Source: a virus
Virus record (IMG/VR): IMGVR_UViG_3300025886_000176
Location: 1 to 22,582 of that record
Direction: 5' to 3' (one strand)
Length of the DNA stretch: 22,582 nucleotides
In this document: piece after piece, positions 13,168-20,588 of the stretch
How the letters are laid out: every line of letters starts with the position of its first letter
How positions within the stretch are numbered: position 1 is the first letter of the stretch
Made by a program: the position numbers and the translations under genes
The notes under the pieces: generated by a model
What the model was told of the DNA's origin: nothing
Seen by the model: the letters and a program-made list of their open reading frames with translations, nothing else
Database searches by the model: none

Positions 13168-13935
13168 CTATTCATCGTAAACACCAGCGGGGTTTTGCAT
13201 TTCCATCAGCCTTGCGCGTTCTGCGGCTGTCATGGGTGGGTCAAACTCTCCATAAACTAATTCTTCTATGCGGCGTTTTTCTGGAGTGAGCGTTTCTGTT
13301 GATGTTTTGCCATCAAACTGTCCCAGCGCACCGACAGGATCGCCCTGATCGCCTGTGGGCCGTCTTGCCATCAAGCTGTCTCTTGCCGCATCCATTTGCA
13401 AGTCCATGCTGGACGGCTCCATTACATTGTCCAGTTTGTTGAATTGTCTTTTTAAAAACTTCATTGCTGCTCCACCTAGCCCCACTATAATAGGGCCAGC
13501 CGCCGCCATTCCAGTCAGATAGGTCATTGGCTCTGCTTTGTTGTCGTAATAATCACCGACAGCAGGACGAACTGCATCCGTATCTTTTGTTAACATAAGC
13601 GCCAATTGAGAGGCGAAGGGCAAGCGACCAATCATAGCGTCATCACGCGCTGTGTAATTGTCAGTCTTATATGCATCCACTAATCTGCCGCCAGCATCGT
13701 AAACGTCCATAGCGTCACCAATACCAGTCATATCAATGTAACCCATATCCATAAAGCCACGGCCCTCACCGCCAACAATGTTGCCAGCCTGCTTTGGAAA
13801 GTATTCTTCCAAATATGAAACGGCTCTGTCGCGGGTCGGGTCTAAATTTGGCACTGCCTCAAATGCAGCGTTTTCTCCACCATACATTTCGGTGGGTTTT
13901 TCAAAGCCAAATTTCTTATAAAACTCGTCAGCCAT
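13168..13935 (-). CDS. Hypothetical protein with one membrane segment, possible internal virion protein
   Basis: This 255-residue protein starts at an ATG that shares one base with the stop of the 63-residue gene. Residues 1-135 are mixed and acidic with a Gly/Asp-rich stretch (GGEGRGFMDMGYIDMTGIGDAMDVYDAGG, residues 55-83). A Gly/Ala-rich hydrophobic segment lies at about 139-161 (YLTGMAAAGPIIVGLGGAAM). The C-terminal 90 residues are polar with a long helix (AERARLMEMQ). No known family is recognised. The Gly-zipper-like segment and the position after the large polyvalent-type protein suggest a virion-internal or ejection protein that meets a membrane, which is inference only. Confidence 0.65.
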   Translation of the reverse strand: MADEFYKKFGFEKPTEMYGGENAAFEAVPNLDPTRDRAVSYLEEYFPKQAGNIVGGEGRGFMDMGYIDMTGIGDAMDVYDAGGRLVDAYKTDNYTARDDAMIGRLPFASQLALMLTKDTDAVRPAVGDYYDNKAEPMTYLTGMAAAGPIIVGLGGAAMKFLKRQFNKLDNVMEPSSMDLQMDAARDSLMARRPTGDQGDPVGALGQFDGKTSTETLTPEKRRIEELVYGEFDPPMTAAERARLMEMQNPAGVYDE

Positions 13936-14126
13936 TATACCTGTCCTCCAGACAATTCTCTTGCCAATATTTTTAGGGTATCAGCGAAGCCCTTGTCTAG
14001 TTCTTTTGCCGCCATTGCAAACTTGCGTGGCGATACATCGTCGGACTTTAGACCACGCCGCTCCAGAAACTTCTTGGCGGCTCTGATCTCTGCCTGCGCC
14101 ACTCTTTTTACTGCCGCCTTAGCCAT
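13935..14126 (-). CDS. Small basic helical protein
   Basis: This 63-residue protein has a TAATG junction at both ends, with the 948-residue gene upstream and the 255-residue gene downstream. It is strongly basic in the first half (MAKAAVKRVAQAEIRAAKKFLERRG) and predicted helical throughout (MAAKELDKGFADTLKILAREL). The context and charge suggest a DNA-associated or partner protein of its large neighbours. No family is recognised. Confidence 0.6.
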   Translation of the reverse strand: MAKAAVKRVAQAEIRAAKKFLERRGLKSDDVSPRKFAMAAKELDKGFADTLKILARELSGGQV

Positions 14127-16972
14127 TACAAGCCACCTCCTGTTGCCATCTCTTCATCTTCGGTCACTGCCCCCAATGTACCAAGGCCAACGCCACCAAA
14201 CGGCACCACATACTTTGGCATACCCATCTTGCGAAGGCCAAGCATTAAATCTTTTGTCAGTGGCAGGCCCAGCACATCTTCTGGCTGCTTACCTGTTGTC
14301 ATTCTCAAGGGAACGAAATCTGCCGTTGGGTCAGCAGGCTTTACAATATTCATTAAGTTTTTCGGCGCGATATTTCCATAAAACTGCCTGTGTCCCTCAA
14401 AGTCTCCACCCGTGTAGTCTTTAACCATTTGTGGGTTTGGCAGCGTTAGATAATCTGCACCACTTGCGATAGCGTCATTTAACTGCCTGCGAAGAACCAT
14501 GTCGAGCCACGCATCCGTGCTTTCAAGCATTGGTGCGCCCACAGTTGTGTTTTCCACATTTATGCCAGACGCCTCAAGTTTTCCCAATTCATCAGATTGT
14601 TTTTGTATCATGGGAGATAGTCCTGTATGAACATCAGCCCACGCAGTATATGGCTCTGGCAGTTTGTCTTTGTTTGCTTGAATGTATTCAGCAAATTCAT
14701 TTAATTTATCATTTAATTCAGTTGTGCTGCCCTGAGAGCCTTCAAAAAATGAGTGGTCATCTCTTATATTTTCTGGTTGAAGTTTAACAAATGTTCGATC
14801 TGTTCTGGCAGATTTAAGACTATTAAAAAAATCAGCAACAATTGTTTTGTATTCCGTAAGGGCTTCTGGATTATCACGAAATCTCGTATTAGATCGCCCT
14901 ATTCCATACCCAAAAACTTTTTGACTTAAATCATTTTCAGACCCGACCACATATTGTCTAAAAATGTCTTTTTGTTGTTCATAATTTTCTTTAAAAAGCT
15001 CTTGCTCACGGGTTCTTGTTGGCCCCACAGTGCCTTTAGATTTTGCCTTTCTTGTCGCTTGCTGAACATCCGACTGAGCCTCACCCAAGTGATATGCCGT
15101 GCCGCCAGTTTCTATTGGAAACTGCCCCGTTCGTGCGTGTGCAACAACATTTTCGTCATCATCAAAATGACCCGATCTAAAATATCCTTCTGAAAAATCG
15201 CCCGTGGGATCATCAAAGACATATCTGGTTTCAGTCATGTCTGTGCCGCCACTGGGGAAATAATTTGCGTATTCCAACTCAGCGGGATCGGCTACTGGGG
15301 CATCAGACCCGTAAAGTGTCATGTTAAAATTGTCTGGATCATAGACGCGCATTTCGTTTAGATTATTTTCTGCGCCTGCACGGGCCTGTGCCTCATAACT
15401 GTCTATGTTGTCCCGCCATTCCCAACCTGCGGCAGCTTCTTCTGAGCCAAAAACTTTTGTTTCTCCATAGTAGGCATCAGTTGCCACCCATCCATCAGGG
15501 TATTTTTCAGCAAGCTCTCTGCCATTGCTTACGCCATCTATTTCTTTTGCAAATTCATCTAGTGCATCAAAATTATCAGCAGCAACGTAACTGTCAATGT
15601 CTTGCATATTTGTACTATAGGTAAAGTTTTCTTTAAAGTTTTCTTCAAGGCCTTCCAAATAATTTTTAATATAGTCCTGTCCATTTGGACTATCTAAAAA
15701 CTCGTCTATACCGTCATCGTAGCCGCCAGAAGACGCACTTCTCATTACGCCTTGCGCCATTTTTTCTTCTTCTCTAATTAAATCTGTGTTTTGCTGTAAA
15801 TATTCCGAAAGCTCTTCTGGGGTAACGTCTGTGCGACCCTCAAACGCCTCATCGGCCCCCGACCATTCAAATTCTTTGGCCTTTACGCCGCTCTGCTTGA
15901 GCGCCAGCTTTTTGAGCTTTTCATAGCTGCCGCTTTTTACCTTGAGGTTTTCCACAGCATCTTGTGCGGCACTGTAAAACGCAACTCTTGTTCTATAAGA
16001 AGAAGTTGTTTGTGGTAATATACCCAAGTCTCCAGACGCCTGTTGTGCCAGCTTGGCCTCAAGAATTGTCGGGCCGTGTTTTTTATAGACATCATCGGGC
16101 GCGTGGGCCTTTAAGTAATTAATGTCGATATTTCTTCGCAAAGAAGGGCCAATATTAATAACGCCCCTAGCCGCTTCTATAATTAAATTAGCGGCGGCTG
16201 CTTCTGCATTTGTCTTGGGTATTGGAAGATCATATCTGTCGTAAAGCTGACGCAATTGATCTGTATTCTTTGCGTCCATAGCGCGGTCTACTGGGCGTCC
16301 AGCTTCTGCATACTCTCTTTTAACCGCATTTAAATATTCTCGTATTTCAGAATTTGTTGACCCACTTACTCTAAGCTGCTCCACATCCAGCTTAACTTGG
16401 GGATTTTGAAATGCTGGGTCAACACGCAGGGCAATTTCTAATCCTTTAGCGTTTCTGGCCTCTTCCTCCGCATTGGCTATATCAATATCTTCAAAGTCAG
16501 CGTCAACGATGTCATCGTCAACGTCAGCGTCATACATTCTGTTTGAGTGCCTCGCTATATATGCCTCCCCATCTACATCTGTCAGGGCATCTACAAGGTT
16601 ATTATTTGCAAGAACTTCATCTAGTCTGCCAGCACGAATTAATTCCAATGCGGCCTGCGCTCTTGCCTCTGCTTCGTTTGTTGGATCAGACAAAAACTGA
16701 TCTACATCGACTGTATTTCTAAGTATATCTGCGTTTCTTGCTCTAGTGGCATTAATACGCGCAATTTCAGCGTCAAAATCTCTAGCTGGATCAAAATATT
16801 CATCGTCTGGCAAATTCTCCAGCGCACCAAGGTCTTGAAAATCACCGTCAACTTCTGGCGTTATATCCACCAAATCATCGTCAGCCCTGCGCGTAATAAC
16901 GTCAGTGACAACATCTAAAACTTCATCGGCTGCGCCCCTAATAACCCTAGCTATTGCTGTAAAAAAAGACAT
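14126..16972 (-). CDS. Large polyvalent-type protein (putative ejected/internal virion protein)
   Basis: This 948-residue protein is the largest in the window. It starts with an amphipathic helix (FFTAIARVIRGAADEVLDVV) and a long acidic region up to about 340. Three segments match conserved blocks that I remember from large phage polyvalent proteins: SGSYEKLKKLALKQSGVKAKEFEW and TPEELSEYLQQN (347-395), FRSGHFDDDENVVAHAR then HLGEAQSDVQQATRK (598-642, compare 'GHWDEPNVLAHVR... EIQSDW'), and AWLDMVLRRQLNDAIASGADYLTL with HRQFYGNIAPKNLM (821-874, compare 'WHELALKRAxRYAAExGYD... fYD'). The end has a Gly-rich hydrophobic stretch (YVVPFGGVGLGTLGAV, 921-936). No catalytic residues can be assigned. 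Start and stop both overlap neighbours as TAATG. Such proteins may be packaged and injected, but this is inference. Confidence 0.6.
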   Translation of the reverse strand: MSFFTAIARVIRGAADEVLDVVTDVITRRADDDLVDITPEVDGDFQDLGALENLPDDEYFDPARDFDAEIARINATRARNADILRNTVDVDQFLSDPTNEAEARAQAALELIRAGRLDEVLANNNLVDALTDVDGEAYIARHSNRMYDADVDDDIVDADFEDIDIANAEEEARNAKGLEIALRVDPAFQNPQVKLDVEQLRVSGSTNSEIREYLNAVKREYAEAGRPVDRAMDAKNTDQLRQLYDRYDLPIPKTNAEAAAANLIIEAARGVINIGPSLRRNIDINYLKAHAPDDVYKKHGPTILEAKLAQQASGDLGILPQTTSSYRTRVAFYSAAQDAVENLKVKSGSYEKLKKLALKQSGVKAKEFEWSGADEAFEGRTDVTPEELSEYLQQNTDLIREEEKMAQGVMRSASSGGYDDGIDEFLDSPNGQDYIKNYLEGLEENFKENFTYSTNMQDIDSYVAADNFDALDEFAKEIDGVSNGRELAEKYPDGWVATDAYYGETKVFGSEEAAAGWEWRDNIDSYEAQARAGAENNLNEMRVYDPDNFNMTLYGSDAPVADPAELEYANYFPSGGTDMTETRYVFDDPTGDFSEGYFRSGHFDDDENVVAHARTGQFPIETGGTAYHLGEAQSDVQQATRKAKSKGTVGPTRTREQELFKENYEQQKDIFRQYVVGSENDLSQKVFGYGIGRSNTRFRDNPEALTEYKTIVADFFNSLKSARTDRTFVKLQPENIRDDHSFFEGSQGSTTELNDKLNEFAEYIQANKDKLPEPYTAWADVHTGLSPMIQKQSDELGKLEASGINVENTTVGAPMLESTDAWLDMVLRRQLNDAIASGADYLTLPNPQMVKDYTGGDFEGHRQFYGNIAPKNLMNIVKPADPTADFVPLRMTTGKQPEDVLGLPLTKDLMLGLRKMGMPKYVVPFGGVGLGTLGAVTEDEEMATGGGL

Positions 16973-18114
16973 TACGCGACCCCTGTGTTTTGAATGCCAG
17001 CCAATGCGCCTGCGTCCGACATTATGTCATAGCTGTCCCGCTTGTCTACGTCATAGGCCGCATTGGGCGATCTGATATCTTCTGGATTTAGAATAATCAT
17101 GCTGTCAGGCGAATATCTCTGCGTTTCCAAATCATCGCGCAAATCCATAAGCTGATCTTCACGGGCCATTTCCTCTGGGGTTTTAAAGTCTTCTGGGGAG
17201 TTTTGCACTTCCCAATCGCCTGCGGCCTTGATGCGTTTTATTACTTCGGATGCAGTTAGTGTTTCATCCGCTGCACGGGGAACTGTTGCCTCTAGTGGCC
17301 TTGTCGCCTCCATTCGCGCAGTCGCGGCGTCATTTATAACCAATAATTCTTTTTTTATTTCAGCGATCTTGGCCCTTGCTTCGGGGCGAATTGCGCCTTC
17401 TCCCTGTGACGTTGTCTCTACAAGGTTTTTATACACAATGCCATCGTATCCAGCCTTTTGTATTTCTGCGTTAATTATTTCAAGCAGTTCCCTGTTTTCC
17501 ATGCTTTCGATCCAATCATCTGGATCGCTATAATTTCCAATGGGATCGCTCATTGCGATGTCATCGAAGGCTTGCATTATTTCGTCTATATCTATTCCAG
17601 AGTTTTGGTATTGTTGCTTTTCAAGCTCTTTAATGACGTAAGAACTGTTTTTCCAATTTCCAACGTCAGGCATTCTGAGCGGATTATGTACGTTCACACG
17701 GACAGGCATTACCCTTGCCTCTGGGATGACTGGTGGGCTGTCGCTCTCGAAATTACCATAGCTGGGTATTTCACCCTTTATTCTTGCCACGTCCAGCAGG
17801 CGCTCGTTGGCCTGCTCTGGTGTGCCAACGTGTACGCCCAAGTCCAGCATGGCAGGATTAAACTCTGAGAAGTCGCCACGGGTGCCGTGATAATACATTT
17901 CTGGCCTAAATTCTTCGTAAAACATTTGATCCTCTGGCGATCTTTGCAGCGCACCCAACGCTGTCTTAGGTGCAGACATTGGAGGTTCAATTTTCTGCAT
18001 ATCTTCTGATGGGAGCGCACCAAACTTATTTCCCCAATAATCTACCGCATCACCGACAAGATTTTTGCCAGCTTTTAAGCCTGCCTTTATGCCTGATCCA
18101 ATTAAAGCTGCCAT
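16972..18114 (-). CDS. ADP-ribosyltransferase-like protein of the polyvalent (ART-PolyVal) type
   Basis: This 380-residue protein opens with a helix (MAALIGSGIKAGLKAGKNLVG). Residues about 70-230 and 338-350 look like an ART fold: YYHGTRGDFSEF (74-85, with His76 as the usual NAD-binding His), LGVHVGTPEQANERL (92-106), a strand pair VMPVRVNVHNPLRMPDVGNW (135-154), GYDGIVYKN (222-230) and SMIILNPEDIRSP (338-350). These blocks in this order match the ART domain of phage polyvalent proteins as I remember it. About 100 mostly helical residues (233-333) are inserted before the last strand, which is unusual. The third catalytic residue cannot be placed with certainty. I prefer the ATG at 18114, one base after the previous stop. 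A GTG at 18171 would add 19 residues. Confidence 0.6.
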   Translation of the reverse strand: MAALIGSGIKAGLKAGKNLVGDAVDYWGNKFGALPSEDMQKIEPPMSAPKTALGALQRSPEDQMFYEEFRPEMYYHGTRGDFSEFNPAMLDLGVHVGTPEQANERLLDVARIKGEIPSYGNFESDSPPVIPEARVMPVRVNVHNPLRMPDVGNWKNSSYVIKELEKQQYQNSGIDIDEIMQAFDDIAMSDPIGNYSDPDDWIESMENRELLEIINAEIQKAGYDGIVYKNLVETTSQGEGAIRPEARAKIAEIKKELLVINDAATARMEATRPLEATVPRAADETLTASEVIKRIKAAGDWEVQNSPEDFKTPEEMAREDQLMDLRDDLETQRYSPDSMIILNPEDIRSPNAAYDVDKRDSYDIMSDAGALAGIQNTGVA

Positions 18115-18115
18115 A

Positions 18116-18373
18116 TCACCAAGCCCTACATGACCAGTATCTGGCCTTGGTCTTCGGGCCGGGGTTATCACAATTGTGACGCGCCCTAAAATTAGATCGT
18201 CTGCCCTTTTGGTTTTTCTTGATTTTCATGTTGGGGTCGCCAAAGGTCACGCGCTTTACCCTGTCGCCGTCTGTAACGTACACCACAGACTTTTTCTTGC
18301 CGTAGCTGGTTTCGCCCTTTGCAATTCTGCGCGGCTTATTCAGTGTGACGCTCTTGCCTTTGTATTTTGCCAT
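18116..18373 (-). CDS. Small basic protein with conserved Cys/His/Trp C terminus
   Basis: This 85-residue protein is rich in Lys and Arg. Residues 1-48 have alternating strands (KSVTLNKPRRIAKGE, KKSVVYVTDGDRVKRVTFGDP). The C terminus FRARHNCDNPGPKTKARYW (about 62-80), ending SCRAW, has two Cys, one His and two Trp, and looks like a small metal-binding or DNA-binding unit. I remember this 'RARHNCDNPGPKxKARYWSC' ending as widespread in marine phages, without known function. GAGGA precedes the ATG by 9 nt. The frame abuts the 70-residue gene upstream and ends one base before the ART-like gene. Confidence 0.75.
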   Translation of the reverse strand: MAKYKGKSVTLNKPRRIAKGETSYGKKKSVVYVTDGDRVKRVTFGDPNMKIKKNQKGRRSNFRARHNCDNPGPKTKARYWSCRAW

Positions 18374-18586
18374 TCAATAAATCCTCGCCTTGTCAGGATC
18401 GACCAGCCTTGGAACACAGTATGCAACGCCAAAATCTTTTGTATTGCTGTGGTATCCGTAGCGCCTCACGATTTCTCTTGCGTAGTAATTACACGTTTCT
18501 AGCTTGCGAAACAACATATCATCGCTGACCAGCTTACGATCATCAGAAATACCGATATATAGAACCAAGGCAAAGACGTGTACCAC
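18374..18586 (-). CDS. Small conserved phage protein, CNYYA / YCVPRLVDP type (GTG start)
   Basis: This 70-residue protein appears to start with GTG at 18586, directly after the TGA of the upstream gene. It opens with a hydrophobic strand (VHVFALVLYIGIS), then MLFRKLETCNYYAREIVRRYG, and ends AYCVPRLVDPDKARIY. The pairing of a 'F.KLETCNYYA' helix with 'AYCVPRLVDP' is a pattern I have seen in many marine phage proteins of this size. The two Cys (in CNYY and YCVP) may form a pair. No function is known to me. The opening strand could be read as a signal or membrane segment but is short. Confidence 0.7.
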   Translation of the reverse strand: MVHVFALVLYIGISDDRKLVSDDMLFRKLETCNYYAREIVRRYGYHSNTKDFGVAYCVPRLVDPDKARIY

Positions 18587-18757
18587 TCACGCATTGGCCC
18601 TTTTCTTTGCGGTTTCCGACAGGTCTTTCTTGTGAACCAGAAACTTGCTAGACGCCGTGTGACGTGCGCCAGACATGACCCTACCCTTGGCGTCCTTGTG
18701 TGTTGCGCCCGTATGCTCTTTGCCGTTCTTAAAGTAATGCTTTACGCCCTTAGCCAT
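18587..18757 (-). CDS. Small basic protein (56 codons)
   Basis: I chose the ATG at 18757, with GGAG 8 nt upstream. The open frame continues to 18808, but that part overlaps the upstream gene. The product starts MAKGVKHYFKNGKEHTGATH and is very rich in Lys, His and Ala (KGRVMSGARHTASSKFLVHKKDLS). It resembles small phage proteins of unknown role with the 'HYF+DGKEHTGxTHK' start. The high charge suggests nucleic-acid or capsid-interior binding. The last 8 nt of the upstream gene overlap its start. Confidence 0.7.
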   Translation of the reverse strand: MAKGVKHYFKNGKEHTGATHKDAKGRVMSGARHTASSKFLVHKKDLSETAKKRANA

Positions 18758-18893
18758 TATAATACTCCATTTTAATCTCAGCGTCTTGACGCTCCATGTC
18801 TGCTTCAATCGCAGCGTCTTCGATTGCTTCCTCTATAGCATCTTCTTCCCACTGGTCTTCAAAATCATTGTGCGCGTCTTTTAAAATACCCAT
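18750..18893 (-). CDS. Small acidic protein (47 codons)
   Basis: The ATG at 18893 shares one base with the TAA of the upstream 80-residue gene (TAATG). The open frame up to 18971 is probably only overlap. The product MGILKDAHNDFEDQWEEDAI and onward has about 17 Asp/Glu in 47 residues and looks like one long helix. It is the only acidic member of a cluster of basic proteins, and may balance or bind one of them. Function unknown. Confidence 0.6.
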   Translation of the reverse strand: MGILKDAHNDFEDQWEEDAIEEAIEDAAIEADMERQDAEIKMEYYNG

Positions 18894-19135
18894 TATTTCT
18901 TGCCCTTCCAGTTTACACGTTTTGCAGATGTCTTGCGCTTTGATGCCGACTTGGCAGACTTGCTTTTGCATTGCGCCATTGTGGGGCGGCAGGCGGGGTA
19001 ACCTCTTTTGCTTTTAGCAGTTCTAGATTTACGGCCACAAGGCTTGCCTGTTTTGCAGTCAACCCAGCCCTTGCCTTTGTTCTGACCGAACCAATCTTTC
19101 AGACTGTTGCCGCTACTTTTTTTTGCTTTTGCCAC
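18893..19135 (-). CDS. Small Lys-rich protein with Cys-containing core (GTG start)
   Basis: This 80-residue protein starts with GTG at 19135 inside the end of the 58-residue gene. Its core LKDWFGQNKGKGWVDCKTGK, then PCGRKS, and YPACRPTMAQC (residues about 12-55) has four Cys in a pattern suited to a small zinc-binding knot. The ends are Lys/Ser-rich (KSKSAKSASKRKTSAKRVNW). I remember the 'WVDCKTGKPCGR... YPACRPT.AQC' core in marine phages and, I believe, some giant viruses. No function is established to my knowledge. Confidence 0.75.
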   Translation of the reverse strand: MAKAKKSSGNSLKDWFGQNKGKGWVDCKTGKPCGRKSRTAKSKRGYPACRPTMAQCKSKSAKSASKRKTSAKRVNWKGKK

Positions 19136-19289
19136 TTTTCTTGCCCCAGTTTTTTGCGCCGACCTTGCGGCATTTTACCAAAGCGCCAGAGCCATAGGCT
19201 GACGGCCATGTGCCGCCGTTGCGCGTGTATCGCGCCTTGACCTTACTGTAGCAGGCGTCTCGCTTGGCTTTCTTTTTCTTCGCCGCCAT
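19113..19289 (-). CDS. Small basic protein, 'WPSAYGSGALVKCRKVGA' type (58 codons)
   Basis: This gene is short but well supported. ATG at 19289 has GGAG 8 nt upstream, and it ends at TAG 19113. It starts MAAKKKKAKRDACYSKVKAR, then YTRNGGTWPSAYGSGALVKC, RKVGAKNWGK and a Lys/Ser tail. The 'ACYxKVKARY... WPSAYxSGALVKCRKVGAxNWG' pattern is one I remember as very widespread in marine phages. Two Cys (in ACYS and VKCR) are spaced for pairing or metal binding. It begins 3 nt after the 386-residue gene and overlaps the next gene by 23 nt. Confidence 0.8.
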   Translation of the reverse strand: MAAKKKKAKRDACYSKVKARYTRNGGTWPSAYGSGALVKCRKVGAKNWGKKSGKSKKK

Positions 19290-19292
19290 TAG

Positions 19293-20453
19293 TCACTCCA
19301 ATTGCTTTAAGCTCTCAAGATATTGGCTAATTTCATCAATCATTTGCTGATCCACCCTTTGCCTGTTGTACGGCGACATCATAAACGATCTTTGATCGCC
19401 TGATGTTTTTGCCCCAGACGCCCTGCGTGATGAAAAATAATCTCTCCAGACCATACCTCCCGGTACATCTTGTGGCAGACCACCCAGATATTCTCCCTCA
19501 ACTTGGTGGCTGTATGTGTCATGTGGCGCAAAAACCAATTTTGTAGGGTCAGTTGTATTCGCACCCCTTCTTGGCTTCACCTCTCTGGCAGCACCATCCA
19601 TAGTGCCAATTGATCTACCCGTTGCAAAATTTGGTGCAGTCAAAAGTTCTCGCTCTGTAATGGCCGCTCTAATTGCCCCGACATTTGGAAACCCACTTTT
19701 GACGTATTTGTCTTTATCCATCTCTTGCCAAAGCAACCGTCTTTTTGAGCCTGTCATATTGTTATTTATATAATCACGGGCGTCAGGGCTTAGAATGCCG
19801 GGCCAATTTGGATCGTTTGGTGCGTCTTTTCCCGTACCTTTTTTTACCCAATCATCATATTCTTTGGCTGCTTTTTTGGTAATTTTACTTTGCTCAACCA
19901 TTCCCATTGTGGCGCTTGACATCATCTTAGAGAAATCACCAGATTGACCAGCCATAGCAGTGTAAATTAATCGAACATCTTCACCGTCTTGATTTTTCAA
20001 AAGCTCTGCGAATTGAGCCTTTGTAGTCATTGGCGATACTTCAGACGCCCATATGCCTCCACCAGCAGAGCGCATAAATTGATTGCCACCTTGCATATTT
20101 ACAGGATCAGAGAACGTAATGTCTCCAATGCCTCTAAGAGCGCCACCAGCATAGGTTCTGTCTCCATACGCTGGTATCAGCATCTTGCCTTGCAATGCGC
20201 CAATATCTAATTCTTTTCTGGGCTGTAAGCTCCCATCTGACGCAAAATCATATTCAATATTTTCAACATAATCTGGCAACTTTACGCTGCCCAAACCCGC
20301 AGGATCAAGCATTGGCTTTGTGGGGCGTTTAAATATTTCGGCAAGAACGCTAACATCACCAGCATCAATAAGTCTTTGTTGAACCTCAGTCACGCCAGCC
20401 TTGGCAAGTTCAGCCCCAAGTCTATAAAATAGATCGACCCCAGCCTTCATCAT
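19293..20453 (-). CDS. Polyvalent-type module protein (RTYAGGxL / DPVxxxGG family)
   Basis: This 386-residue protein matches a conserved block that I remember inside giant phage polyvalent proteins: MLIPAYGDRTYAGGALRGIG (91-110), FSDPVNMQGGNQFMRS (114-129), VRLIYTAMAGQSGDFSKMM (160-178), NWPGILSPDAR (216-226), GFPNVGAIRAAITERELL (254-271) and YSHQVEGEYLGG (314-325). The order and spacing agree with that module. Here it is a separate gene, two other polyvalent-like genes being nearby. No enzymatic motif is clear. His and Asp residues in the FAPHDTYSHQ stretch could form a site. It starts directly after the TAG of the 44-codon gene. Packaging into the virion is a hypothesis. Confidence 0.6.
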   Translation of the reverse strand: MMKAGVDLFYRLGAELAKAGVTEVQQRLIDAGDVSVLAEIFKRPTKPMLDPAGLGSVKLPDYVENIEYDFASDGSLQPRKELDIGALQGKMLIPAYGDRTYAGGALRGIGDITFSDPVNMQGGNQFMRSAGGGIWASEVSPMTTKAQFAELLKNQDGEDVRLIYTAMAGQSGDFSKMMSSATMGMVEQSKITKKAAKEYDDWVKKGTGKDAPNDPNWPGILSPDARDYINNNMTGSKRRLLWQEMDKDKYVKSGFPNVGAIRAAITERELLTAPNFATGRSIGTMDGAAREVKPRRGANTTDPTKLVFAPHDTYSHQVEGEYLGGLPQDVPGGMVWRDYFSSRRASGAKTSGDQRSFMMSPYNRQRVDQQMIDEISQYLESLKQLE

Positions 20454-20588
20454 CTACTTGCCCCTTTTCTTTTTGCCATATCCAGCGGCGTGGGCAGCGC
20501 GGCCCTGCGTCTCAGCTTCGGCCTTAGTTCTATAAACCTTGCCCTTGCTGCCCCAGCGGTAGCCGCCCTTGACCTTCATAACGGGCAT
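20454..20588 (-). CDS. Small basic protein (44 codons), 'GGYRWGxKGKVYxTKAEAExQGRA' type
   Basis: The ATG at 20588 shares its first base with the TAA of the 98-residue gene (TAATG), and the frame ends at TAG 20454, directly before the 386-residue gene. The product starts MPVMKVKGGYRWGSKGKVYR, then TKAEAETQGRAAHAAGYGKK and a Lys/Arg end. I know this pattern as a common small phage protein with a strand-helix fold (a 'KVKGGYRWG' strand and a 'TKAEAExQGRA' helix). Function is not known. It fits the cluster of Lys-rich small proteins. Confidence 0.8.
   Translation of the reverse strand: MPVMKVKGGYRWGSKGKVYRTKAEAETQGRAAHAAGYGKKKRGK

Noticed and set aside
18116-18171. GTG start at 18171 for the ART-like gene
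   Set aside because: It would overlap the conserved C terminus of the 85-residue gene by 56 nt. The ATG at 18114, one base after that gene's stop, fits the tight junctions seen throughout.
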